A stretch of DNA of 40,813 nt from Gammaproteobacteria bacterium HGW-Gammaproteobacteria-3 (lineage in GTDB: Bacteria > Pseudomonadota > Gammaproteobacteria > Methylococcales > Methylomonadaceae), in the NCBI GenBank assembly GCA_002843155.1, contig PGZD01000019.1, positions 1 to 40,813 on the forward strand. The letters run 5' to 3'. The notes beneath the pieces are model-generated. The model saw only the letters and a program-made list of their open reading frames with translations, had not been told where the DNA came from and did no database searches. Every line of letters starts with the position of its first letter. Within the stretch, counting starts at the first letter, position 1. This document shows positions 1 to 7,367 of this stretch, one piece after another. A program made the position numbers and the translations under genes.

Positions 1-87
1 AAGAGCCATTGATTTTAAACATCTTTTTTTGCGAAATATCACCAAAAAACTGAATATCAATGACTTAGAGGGGTTTTGGTGACGAAG

Positions 88-507
88 TTAGGTTAAAATC
101 GGCGCTAACCTATTGAAACCGATGCCAATATTATAAAAACGGTTGTCTGTAAATAAGGCATTATTCAAGGATATTTCATGACAGTTGACGCAATTGCCTT
201 TCCGATGAAAAACCCTTGAACCCCTTGCCGTGCTTTGCGATAGCACCGATAGGTCCATGCCAAAATAATAGCGGTCAAAAGGCGAGTTCCCTGCAATTAA
301 CGTCCTCTCATAGCTGGCAATGGCTTTCACGATATGATTAATGGTTATTGCATTCGCCGGAACATTGAAAACGTTATTGAATTGCTTTAGGTAGTTGTCA
401 TCCTGCCGGATGACATCGATTAGGGTTCGATGACTGGTCAGACCGTGTTCAATACGGAAAAAATAATAGTTAAACAGGGTGTAAGTCAGGATTTTTCTGA
501 CTATGAT
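88..507 (-). pseudogene. Di-heme cytochrome c peroxidase/MauG family fragment, truncated at both ends
   Basis: The minus-strand frame is open from 507 to the stop at 88. It reads as the C-terminal part of a bacterial di-heme cytochrome c peroxidase. The conserved segments KAIASYERTLIAGNSPFDRY and the heme c site CVNCH, followed by ALFTDNRFYNIGIG, are characteristic. The only usual start codon is a GTG at 328-330, which lies inside the conserved region, and two stops (TAA TAA, 508-513) precede the frame. The N-terminal heme domain is therefore missing. The C-terminal part after GIGFNRLAPILT, including the expected distal Met region, is also absent. Family members are periplasmic and reduce peroxide or oxidise partner proteins. 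This copy should be inactive. It sits directly downstream of a sigma-54 promoter at 515-530, so the remnant may still be transcribed. Confidence is high for the family and for truncation, less for the exact limits. Confidence 0.8.
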
Positions 508-514
508 TTATTAA

Positions 515-530
515 GCAAGAATCGTGCCAA
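515..530 (-). promoter_or_regulatory. Sigma-54 (RpoN) -24/-12 promoter, leftward
   Basis: Read on the minus strand, the site is TTGGCACGATTCTTGC, a full match to the RpoN consensus YTGGCACG-N4-TTGC. GG lies at 528-527 and GC at 516-515, exactly 10 nt apart. Transcription should start near 503 and run leftward into the broken cytochrome c peroxidase frame. A 6-bp stem (AGTCAG 502-497 with CTGACT 489-484) would form at the very 5' end of the RNA. A sigma-54 promoter needs an upstream activator; the heptamer array at 607-665 lies about 105-160 bp upstream of the predicted start, a normal enhancer distance. Confidence 0.75.
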
Positions 531-816
531 AAATAAATAATAATTATATCGCCATGTTTTTTAATGAAAAACTATAAGGAGTAAAATATTTGTAGGGTCC
601 TGGGGTTGTTTCACATGCGTTTTTATGAAACACAAATATGTTTCATAAAAAACAATAATGAAACAATTGGTGTTTATTTAACGGATGCCTGTGTTTTTAG
701 GGTATGGTGGCTTAAATTTTCATGTAAGCGCTTCTGTCTTTGTGTCAGAATAGTTATCCTTCCATAGCAGTAGGCCATAGGTCTTTTCAGACAAAACCAT
801 CACTTAAACCCAATTT
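531..816. other. Intergenic region between the peroxidase remnant and nirJ
   Basis: This AT-rich region has no supportable gene. It holds the heptamer array (607-665) and an orphan Shine-Dalgarno-like AAGGAG at 576-581 with no plausible gene behind it. The latter may be a scar of gene loss. No convincing -35/-10 pair for nirJ was found, and no ribosome binding site precedes the nirJ ATG at 817. Confidence 0.5.
607..665. repeat. Four alternating TGTTTCA/TGAAACA sites with a 13-bp palindrome; probable operator or enhancer
   Basis: Heptamers occur at 607-613 (TGTTTCA), 626-632 (TGAAACA), 639-645 (TGTTTCA) and 659-665 (TGAAACA), with centres 19, 13 and 20 bp apart. The middle pair expands to a perfect inverted repeat, TTTTTATGAAACA (620-632) with TGTTTCATAAAAA (639-651), around a 6-nt centre. 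The array lies between the leftward sigma-54 promoter and nirJ. It could be the enhancer of the former, an operator for the latter, or both. The binding protein cannot be named from the sequence. Confidence 0.6.
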
Positions 817-1965
817 ATGTTCAGACTTAGCCAATATATGCGCGAAGTATTCCAGCCCACGCCGGTAAAACCCGTGCGCAAACCGGCCGCGCCGGTAGTG
901 ATCTGGAATTTGATCCGCCGCTGCAACTTAACTTGCAAACATTGTTATACCACGTCGGCCGATATTGATTTTCCGGGTGAATTGAGCACACCTGAAATTT
1001 ATACGGTAATGGACGACCTGAAAGCTTTTAAAGTACCGGTCCTGATTCTTTCCGGCGGCGAGCCATTATTGCACCCGGATATTTTCGACATTTCCCGGCG
1101 CGCCAAAGATATGGGCTTTTATGTCGCGCTGTCGAGCAACGGCACCAAAATTTCATCGGCCAATATCGATGACATCGCCGCTATCGATTATCAATATATC
1201 GGGGTCAGTCTCGATGGCATCGGCGCCACTCACGACAATTTTCGCCGCCAATCCGGCGCTTTTTCAGAAGCTTTGCGCGGCATTCATTTGTGTCTGGACA
1301 AAGGAATTAAAGTCGGCATACGCTTTACCCTGACCCAGGACAATGCGCATGACTTTCCCGCCTTGTTGCAACTGATGGATGACCACGACATCGATAAATT
1401 CTATTTGTCGCATTTGAATTATGGTGGACGTGGCAATAAAAACCGCAAGGACGACGCCCATTTTCAGATGACGCGAAACGCCATGGATTTACTGTTCGAC
1501 ACTTGTCATGACTGGTTGAAATCGGGTAAGGACCGCGAGTTCGTTACCGGCAACAATGATGCCGACGGTGTTTATTTTTTGCATTGGGTGACCGCGCGTT
1601 TTCCTGATCAGGCCGGTCATATCCGCGCTAAACTGGAGCAATGGGGCGGCAATGCTTCCGGCGTCAATGTCGCCAACATCGACAATCTGGGTCATGTTCA
1701 TGCCGATACTTTCTGGTGGCATTATGATCTGGGCAATGTCAGGCAGCGGCCTTTTTCGGAAATCTGGCAGGACACCTCGGATCCTTTGATGGCAGGTCTC
1801 AAGCAGCAACCCAGGCCTTTGCAGGGCCGTTGCGGTACGTGCCATTATCAGGCTATTTGCAACGGCAACACGCGCGTCCGGGCGCAGCAAACCACGGGTG
1901 ATTTCTGGGCCGAAGACCCCGGTTGCTATTTGACGGCCGAGGAAATCGACGCGCCTGCCGCTTAA
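817..1965 (+). CDS. nirJ: Heme d1 biosynthesis radical SAM protein NirJ
   Basis: This 382-residue protein has the family's usual length. NirJ removes propionate side chains from 12,18-didecarboxysiroheme on the route to heme d1, the cofactor of cytochrome cd1 nitrite reductase. The N-terminus MFRLSQYMRE and the radical SAM cluster motif CNLTCKHC (Cys36, Cys40, Cys43) are typical. So are LILSGGEPLL near residue 95 and a C-terminal SPASM-like Cys set (Cys339, 342, 348, 370). The ATG at 817 was chosen because the family starts at this Met, although no clear Shine-Dalgarno precedes it. No other nir gene is in the window, which is unusual because nirJ normally lies with nirS, nirF, nirE or nirDLGH. 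The 3' end overlaps the convergent DUF748 gene by 4 nt. The closest alternative is an AhbC-type enzyme, which looks less likely from the N-terminus. Confidence 0.85.
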   Translation: MFRLSQYMREVFQPTPVKPVRKPAAPVVIWNLIRRCNLTCKHCYTTSADIDFPGELSTPEIYTVMDDLKAFKVPVLILSGGEPLLHPDIFDISRRAKDMGFYVALSSNGTKISSANIDDIAAIDYQYIGVSLDGIGATHDNFRRQSGAFSEALRGIHLCLDKGIKVGIRFTLTQDNAHDFPALLQLMDDHDIDKFYLSHLNYGGRGNKNRKDDAHFQMTRNAMDLLFDTCHDWLKSGKDREFVTGNNDADGVYFLHWVTARFPDQAGHIRAKLEQWGGNASGVNVANIDNLGHVHADTFWWHYDLGNVRQRPFSEIWQDTSDPLMAGLKQQPRPLQGRCGTCHYQAICNGNTRVRAQQTTGDFWAEDPGCYLTAEEIDAPAA

Positions 1966-4900
1966 GACGCGACAGCGAGTGACAGCGACACGCTAATGCC
2001 TTTTTTATCCCGTTCTGGATTCATCTCAGGCGCCAGAATAAATACCCTGTCACTGGCTATCTGGCTCTGTTCGGTCATATATTTAGCGATGTTGGCGGCT
2101 CTTGACAAGGCAAGAGCCTTCAGCCGCTGTGTTTCAGGCTCGATGATGGCTTCGAGTTTCTGGCGGGCGATTTCATAAAAATCACCTTCCTCAGGATTTT
2201 TCAACTGCGGCGTGCCGAAAAACGAATACTCGGCCAATAACGGGAATTTTTCTATGAATAACTGGGCCAGCAGTTCTTTGTAATCTTTCTCTGAAAGATC
2301 GGTATATTCCGCGCGGATTTTAGTGCCTTTGGCTTTCAATGCCTTGACTTTCATTTTCTTTAGCTGATCCTTGAGCGCATCAAAGCGCATGGCCGGCCAA
2401 TCTTGCTCTTCGAAGGCCGCGCCTTTTATTTCCAGCCGCAATGCCGGTCTCTTTTGCAAAGCTTTGGCCAGCTCGTTGAGCTTGTCCTGTTCCGTTTCGT
2501 CAAGATCGGCGCTACCGGGACTGAAGCTGATTTCACTCAAATCCTCACCGCCATCGACTAACGAGGCAATCACCTGAAAAGGCGATCGAACGACTTTGCT
2601 TATCAGGTTACCCAAGGCCTTGAAAACCAGAGAGCTGATGCTGAATTCCGGATCATTCAGGCTGCCGGAAATAGGCAGGTCGAGGTTTATTTTGCCGTTT
2701 GAATCTTTCAACAGGGCAACGGCAAGCTTCAATGGCAATGACACCGCACGGGGATTTTCGACTTTTTCGCCCAAAGTGAATTGATCGATAAACAAATTGT
2801 TTTGTGCCTTCAGTTTGCCGTTGTCGATGGTATAGCCGAGATCCAGGGACATTTGGCCTTTTTCTATTTTATAGCCGGCAAATTCGGCCATGTAAGGGGT
2901 CATCAGAGGTAAAGGCATATTCTTGAATTTAAGCTTGACATCCGAATCACCGGTATTGATTTGGTATTTTCCGGTGATATCGACACTGGCCAAATCGTAA
3001 ACCTTGCCTTTGAGCGACAATTTTGCGGTGGCATTTTGTTTTGACGACACTCCGGAAAGCAAGCCGTCGAGCTTATCCATCTGTGTGATAAAAGGCAGAA
3101 TCAATGAATAATCGGCATAATCTGACCGGCCTTGCTCGACTTTAATAGTGCCGATGCTGAATTCGGGCTTCAGGCCCGAAGCTGCGGTTGGCTTTTGTGC
3201 CGCCGTTTTGGCTGAACTCGCTTGCTCTATCAAAATATCCTGAATATTCGTGGTGCTGTCTTTTTTAATGACTATCCGGATGTAAGGTTTTTCAAAAACC
3301 ACATCATCGAGGCTGAATGTTTGTTGTTGTAAATCAACGGCAATCTTGCCGAGATTCAGGCTGTCCCATTTAACAAAATCCTTGTGCTGAAGATTGTCGC
3401 GCGTCAGTAACTGTGCAATTTTGGCATTGCCCTGATATTTCAAGGCCGGTTCTGCGCCTTTTTCCTGTTCCACCGATAACTGTCCCTGAGTGCTCAAATC
3501 GCCATCCAACAGTTCCAGGCGAACATATTTCTCCAGATAAGGCTGCGCTGTTTTCAGGTCGATCGCGTCGATGTCAACAGCCAGATTGACCGCTAAAGGC
3601 GATAAAACGCCTGTGCCCGATAGCTTGATGGCACCGCCCCCGTTGACACGGGCGCTCAATTTCAGCGGCACTTTAGCGCCGGGCCGGGTGCTTAAATTTT
3701 CCAGCTCCACATTCAAACCGGTAGTATCGACTGCAACGGGTTTTGCTTGCGTCCGATCGGTGAAATTGACCTGATAATTTTTAACGGCAACTTTACCGAT
3801 AACAAGGTTCCAGGGCGCTTGAGCTTCGGGTCGCCCCGCCGGTTGCGGTGTGGCCGGTGTGCTGAACAGTGTTTTATAATTGATCACGCCGGCGGCATCG
3901 AGCCAGGCTTTGATATGGGCATTTTCAGTCGTGACGGTGGCAATATCGAGCTGTTGTTTCGCACTGTCCGCATGAATGCCCTTAACTGCGACATGGCCAA
4001 TTTCGATGAGCTTGTCCTTGTTGTTTTGCTCGGACAGCGCGAAATGGCTTAAGTCAATCGTTGCCTTGTCCACGACAAACTGCAATCCCTGGTCATCAGA
4101 ACTAAGTCGAGTGTCGGCGCCGAGATCAATTTTTTTTAGCTTTATGGCGGGAATGCCGGGACTGTTTTGAGTGCCCGCGACGCTAATTGCTGAAGCTGAA
4201 AACTGCCCCTGATTTATAGCAATCCGAGTGCTCTGGCCATCAAGCTCGATGGCATAGTTGGCTGAAAGAGTCATGCTGTCCGCCGAAACATCGGGAATGC
4301 CTGGACTGTTTTTAGAGCCTGAGACGCTAAAAGCCGAGCTTGCAAATTGCCCTTGATTTATAGCAATCCGGGTAGTCTGGCCGTCATAATCGATAGCATA
4401 GTCGGCTGAAAGAGAAATGCTGTCGGCCGAAATATCAGGAAAAGCGGCCGCTTCGGTTTCAGCCAACTTGAGATGATCGAGTTTTAGCTGGGCTGCACTC
4501 AAGGTCAGATGGTTAACCCTGTCCTTGTCATTGAATTCATACTCGGTAACGAAAGTCGCCACGCCATTGGGTATTTTGAATGGCGCATTCCCTTGTAAAA
4601 AAATTTGCCATATTTTGGGTAAATCAAGCTTGTCGAGTTTAATCGAACCTTTGGATTGTAACGGTTGTAAATGCGCTTCGCCAGTCCAGGTCAAATGCGC
4701 GCCTGAAGCAAAAGTCATATCCAAATGCAGACTGGCAGGCGTGGTACCTAGTGTCGATAAATCCGACAACGACACATTGATGGATGCACAGGTTTCTTGC
4801 TTAGGCTTTTTGAAATAAAAATTCTGCCAAAGACAAGTTCCTTCGGCGATATTTAATTGACGAATTAAAAAAGGGAAGGGGGTTTCGGAATCTTTTTGCG

Positions 4901-5303
4901 GTGGCGTGGTTTCGGGCGGTAGCAACTCGGAAAAATTAAACACGCCCGCCTGGTTTTTGGCAATCCGAAAAAAGGGTTTGTCCAGGCGAAGCTGATCGAC
5001 GACCAGACCCCAGTGCCTGATCGAATCTAACACCGCGATATTGGCGGCAAAATTATCGAAACCGGCGAAAAGCCGGTCATCGGTTTCTTGCATCGTGAAA
5101 CCTTGAACAGCCAATTCGAGGGAAAAAGGATTGAAGGCTATGTGCTCGATAGCCGCTTTACGACCGGTTTCCTGCTCGATCAGTCCGGGTAGTTTGGCTT
5201 TTAGCCCGGCGGGCAAAATCAAAAAACCAAGCAGGGCATATAGAGCCAATGCGCCGACCAGAAACAAAACGGGTTTTCGTAAGTTCTTTATCGTAAGTTG
5301 CAT
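1962..5303 (-). CDS. DUF748/AsmA-like envelope protein with C-terminal OmpA-like region
   Basis: This large protein (about 1,113 residues from the chosen start) has an N-terminal membrane anchor at roughly residues 8-30 (PVLFLVGALALYALLGFLIL). A long AsmA/DUF748-type beta-rich body follows, then a charged C-terminal region beginning near SFSPGSADLDETEQDKLNEL that resembles an OmpA-like fold. The ATG at 5303 is preceded on its strand by GGGA about 7 nt away. A longer frame to 5402 lacks family-like sequence, so 5303 is preferred. AsmA-like proteins are thought to span the periplasm and help move lipids or assemble outer membrane material; the role of this member is unknown. Residues near 320-415 hold two tandem 48-residue copies. 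The gene stands alone and converges on nirJ. Confidence 0.8.
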   Translation of the reverse strand: MQLTIKNLRKPVLFLVGALALYALLGFLILPAGLKAKLPGLIEQETGRKAAIEHIAFNPFSLELAVQGFTMQETDDRLFAGFDNFAANIAVLDSIRHWGLVVDQLRLDKPFFRIAKNQAGVFNFSELLPPETTPPQKDSETPFPFLIRQLNIAEGTCLWQNFYFKKPKQETCASINVSLSDLSTLGTTPASLHLDMTFASGAHLTWTGEAHLQPLQSKGSIKLDKLDLPKIWQIFLQGNAPFKIPNGVATFVTEYEFNDKDRVNHLTLSAAQLKLDHLKLAETEAAAFPDISADSISLSADYAIDYDGQTTRIAINQGQFASSAFSVSGSKNSPGIPDVSADSMTLSANYAIELDGQSTRIAINQGQFSASAISVAGTQNSPGIPAIKLKKIDLGADTRLSSDDQGLQFVVDKATIDLSHFALSEQNNKDKLIEIGHVAVKGIHADSAKQQLDIATVTTENAHIKAWLDAAGVINYKTLFSTPATPQPAGRPEAQAPWNLVIGKVAVKNYQVNFTDRTQAKPVAVDTTGLNVELENLSTRPGAKVPLKLSARVNGGGAIKLSGTGVLSPLAVNLAVDIDAIDLKTAQPYLEKYVRLELLDGDLSTQGQLSVEQEKGAEPALKYQGNAKIAQLLTRDNLQHKDFVKWDSLNLGKIAVDLQQQTFSLDDVVFEKPYIRIVIKKDSTTNIQDILIEQASSAKTAAQKPTAASGLKPEFSIGTIKVEQGRSDYADYSLILPFITQMDKLDGLLSGVSSKQNATAKLSLKGKVYDLASVDITGKYQINTGDSDVKLKFKNMPLPLMTPYMAEFAGYKIEKGQMSLDLGYTIDNGKLKAQNNLFIDQFTLGEKVENPRAVSLPLKLAVALLKDSNGKINLDLPISGSLNDPEFSISSLVFKALGNLISKVVRSPFQVIASLVDGGEDLSEISFSPGSADLDETEQDKLNELAKALQKRPALRLEIKGAAFEEQDWPAMRFDALKDQLKKMKVKALKAKGTKIRAEYTDLSEKDYKELLAQLFIEKFPLLAEYSFFGTPQLKNPEEGDFYEIARQKLEAIIEPETQRLKALALSRAANIAKYMTEQSQIASDRVFILAPEMNPERDKKGISVSLSLAVAS
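4149..4436 (-). repeat. In-gene tandem duplication, 2 x 144 bp
   Basis: Two diverged, direct 144-bp units (4149-4292 and 4293-4436) lie inside the DUF748 gene. Each encodes 48 residues sharing the pattern IPD(V/I)SADS...LSA(N/D)YAI...DGQ(S/T)TRIAINQGQF...NSPG. The period is an exact multiple of three, so the frame is kept. The protein copies match at most positions with scattered substitutions, which suggests an older duplication and not an assembly artefact. Confidence 0.8.
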
Positions 5304-5510
5304 TTGTGTCCCGAAAAAACCAAAGTAACTGCTGGATAGGTTGATTGCCATCAACCGCGTAGCCGCGCGGGGCGGATTCGGCTGATGGGTACATATCCCC
5401 ATAATACCCCGTTATAATTACGATACCAACCTGCACGAGTTTAGGCTAAGAAGTCCCATAAAAATACCAAGACTTGAGCGTCATCGATGTGTTACACTGG
5501 CCATTCTTTA

Positions 5511-5534
5511 ACGACGCACATCGGTCTGCGTCGT
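5511..5534 (+). other. Hairpin in the rhlE leader
   Basis: Perfect 8-bp arms ACGACGCA (5511-5518) and TGCGTCGT (5527-5534) enclose an 8-nt loop, about 110 nt upstream of the rhlE start. No T-run follows, so it is not a standard terminator. A leader structure controlling helicase expression is possible but unproven. No clear -35/-10 pair was found in this gap. Confidence 0.4.
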
Positions 5535-5644
5535 ATCTTGGCAAGCTACCATTCCGGTACTTCATTATCTTTTCCCTACGCGAATAGGACCTGGATCGAT
5601 CCGGACACACGCCCGGACAGGCCATTCCAGGAGCATTATCCAAA

Positions 5645-6955
5645 ATGTCATTTTCCGAACTCGGCCTTGCCGCCGAATTACTCCGTGCTGTGTCTGAACA
5701 AGGTTACACCACTCCTACACCCGTCCAGCGCCAGGCTATTCCGGTCATCCTGAAAGGTCAGGATGTGCTGGCGGGGGCGCAAACCGGCACCGGTAAAACC
5801 GCAGGCTTTACGTTGCCTTTACTGCATCGGCTCCATAGTCGGCGTCCCGCCGGTAATCAACGCCAAGTGCGGGCGCTGATTCTTACGCCGACCCGCGAAC
5901 TGGCCGCCCAGGTGGGTGAAAGCGTCACCACTTACGGTAAACATCTGCCGCTCAAATCGGCGGTAATTTTCGGCGGTCTGAGTATCAACCCGCAAATTGC
6001 GCAACTACGCCGGGGTGTTGATATTCTGATCGCCACGCCCGGTCGCTTGCTCGATCATGTCGCGCAAAAAACCGTCGATCTGTCGCGTCTGGAAATTCTC
6101 GTGCTCGATGAGGCCGACCGTATGCTCGATATGGGTTTTATCCGCGATATCCGCAAGATTCTGGCGCTGTTACCGGCCAATGGCCGCGAGGGTCGGCAAA
6201 ATCTGTTGTTTTCTGCGACTTTTTCCGATGAAATACGCCAGCTCGCCAAAGGTCTGTTGCATGACCCGGCGCATATTGAAGTCGCGCGCCATAACACCAC
6301 CATCGAAACCGTATCTCAGATTGTGCATCCGGTCGATCGCGTTCGTAAACACGAATTATTGTCCCATCTGATCGGTTCGCAAGACTGGCGTCAGGTATTG
6401 GTGTTCACGCGTACCAAGCACGGCGCCAATAAACTCGCCGAGCAGCTCAGCGCAGGCCGTATCAGTTCAGCGGCGATTCATGGTAACAAAAGTCAAGGCG
6501 CGCGCACTAAAGCGCTGGCTGATTTTAAAAACGGTGCGGTACGGGTGCTGGTGGCTACCGACATCGCTGCGCGTGGCCTGGATATTGATCAGTTGCCGCA
6601 TGTGGTTAATTTTGAATTGCCTAACGTGCCGGAAGATTATGTGCACCGTATCGGACGTACCGGGCGCGCGGGTAATGCCGGTGAAGCCATTTCTTTGGTT
6701 TGTATCGACGAACACAGTTTTTTGCGCGACATTGAGCGGGTTATCAAGCGCGAGATTCCAAAACAGGAAATTGAAGGCTTTAAACCGGATCCGAGTATCA
6801 AGTCCGAGCCGGTATTCAAACAGCGTCAGCAACGCCCGTCGCGCAGCGCTCCCGGCGGCGGCCATCGGCGCGCTGCAACCGCAACGCCCAAGCCGCGCGG
6901 CGGCGGTAGCGCCAATCGGAACAGCCGTCCGACGCAGCGGCGTTCGAGCGTTTAA
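5645..6955 (+). CDS. rhlE: DEAD-box ATP-dependent RNA helicase RhlE
   Basis: This 436-residue cytoplasmic RNA helicase unwinds short RNA duplexes during ribosome assembly and RNA turnover. All core motifs are visible: Q motif PTPVQRQAI near residue 24, Walker A AQTGTGKT (45-52), PTRELA near 82, the DEAD box (155-158), SAT in [10 protein letters not shown] near 190, [12 protein letters not shown], and [10 protein letters not shown]. The tail after about residue 375 is basic and rich in Arg and Gly ([18 protein letters not shown]...), typical of RhlE and likely used for RNA binding. The ATG follows AGGAG by about 11 nt. The gene appears to be a single transcription unit. A strong hairpin lies 22 nt past its stop. 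Confidence 0.92.
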   Translation: MSFSELGLAAELLRAVSEQGYTTPTPVQRQAIPVILKGQDVLAGAQTGTGKTAGFTLPLLHRLHSRRPAGNQRQVRALILTPTRELAAQVGESVTTYGKHLPLKSAVIFGGLSINPQIAQLRRGVDILIATPGRLLDHVAQKTVDLSRLEILVLDEADRMLDMGFIRDIRKILALLPANGREGRQNLLFSATFSDEIRQLAKGLLHDPAHIEVARHNTTIETVSQIVHPVDRVRKHELLSHLIGSQDWRQVLVFTRTKHGANKLAEQLSAGRISSAAIHGNKSQGARTKALADFKNGAVRVLVATDIAARGLDIDQLPHVVNFELPNVPEDYVHRIGRTGRAGNAGEAISLVCIDEHSFLRDIERVIKREIPKQEIEGFKPDPSIKSEPVFKQRQQRPSRSAPGGGHRRAATATPKPRGGGSANRNSRPTQRRSSV

Positions 6956-6977
6956 AGGCGGTTTTGTGTCAAGTTCG

Positions 6978-6998
6978 GCCGACGCCAGGGGCGTCGGC
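6978..6998 (+). other. GC-rich perfect hairpin downstream of rhlE
   Basis: Arms GCCGACGCC (6978-6986) and GGCGTCGGC (6990-6998) form a perfect 9-bp stem with a 3-nt loop, 22 nt after the rhlE stop. No T-tract follows on either strand. It is therefore either a 3'-end-stabilising structure or a factor-dependent pause site, not a classical intrinsic terminator. Confidence 0.6.
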
Positions 6999-7057
6999 AA
7001 TCCCCAGCTCTCAAGACCTGTTATACTTTTCGCACTTCAAACTGATGTATTCGCCCG

Positions 7058-7114
7058 GCACCTGAATTAGCCATGATTTTGAATCATGGCTAATGACCTA
7101 TGGAATTTAGGTGC
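7058..7114. repeat. Nested long inverted repeat between rhlE and gyrA
   Basis: The inner arms ATTAGCCATGATT (7066-7078) and AATCATGGCTAAT (7082-7094) are a perfect 13-bp stem with a TTG loop. An outer stem adds GCACCTGAATT (7058-7068) with AATTTAGGTGC (7104-7114), one G-T pair. The inner right arm and the outer right arm are separated by 9 nt, so the RNA could form a two-tier hairpin. No T-run follows. With the hairpin at 6978-6998, this makes the 412-nt rhlE-gyrA gap structurally rich. Confidence 0.65.
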
Positions 7115-7214
7115 TGGGACTTGACAACGGCTTCCCGACCGCCGACATCCTCGCCAGCTCCACCCCACACCCTTTTCGCTTTCAAACTGGGAATTGCTGC
7201 AAAACGATAAGCCT

Positions 7215-7244
7215 TTCGACGCGGCGCTTTCATTTTGCTATAAT
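7215..7244 (+). promoter_or_regulatory. Probable sigma-70 promoter of gyrA
   Basis: A perfect -10 TATAAT (7239-7244) lies 18 bp after TTCGAC (7215-7220), a partial -35 match. The start would be near 7251, giving a leader of about 115 nt that contains the mini-ORF at 7324-7359. Confidence 0.6.
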
Positions 7245-7323
7245 CAGCAGGTTTCAAACTATTGTGTGCGGCTCTTGTAAAAAAGAGTTTTTCAGTCTTT
7301 CCGGACACCAACCAGAAGGAAAC

Positions 7324-7359
7324 CATGACCGTTCACAAACGGGCATTTTTAAATAAATA
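7324..7359 (+). CDS. Possible 11-codon leader ORF upstream of gyrA
   Basis: The reading frame [11 protein letters not shown] starts at an ATG preceded by a strong Shine-Dalgarno (CAGAAGGAAACC, 7312-7323). It ends in TAA 8 nt before the gyrA ATG. The gyrA start itself has only a weak GGA element. The arrangement suggests that ribosomes loading on the mini-ORF re-initiate at gyrA. The peptide resembles nothing known to me. It could also be a chance frame in which the strong Shine-Dalgarno simply serves as a ribosome standby site. Confidence 0.45.
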
Positions 7360-7367
7360 ACGGATCA

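Noticed and set aside
576-590. Strong Shine-Dalgarno AAGGAG upstream of nirJ
   Set aside because: No ATG, GTG or TTG with a usable frame follows at the right distance; the only open stretch is about 20 codons from an ATA. Treated as a possible scar, not a gene.
4149-4436. Assembly duplication inside the DUF748 gene
   Set aside because: The two units differ at many bases and residues, so they are not a copied read artefact.
5446-5643. Minus-strand 65-codon frame between the DUF748 gene and rhlE
   Set aside because: No ribosome site and no recognisable sequence; it lies across the rhlE leader with its hairpin.
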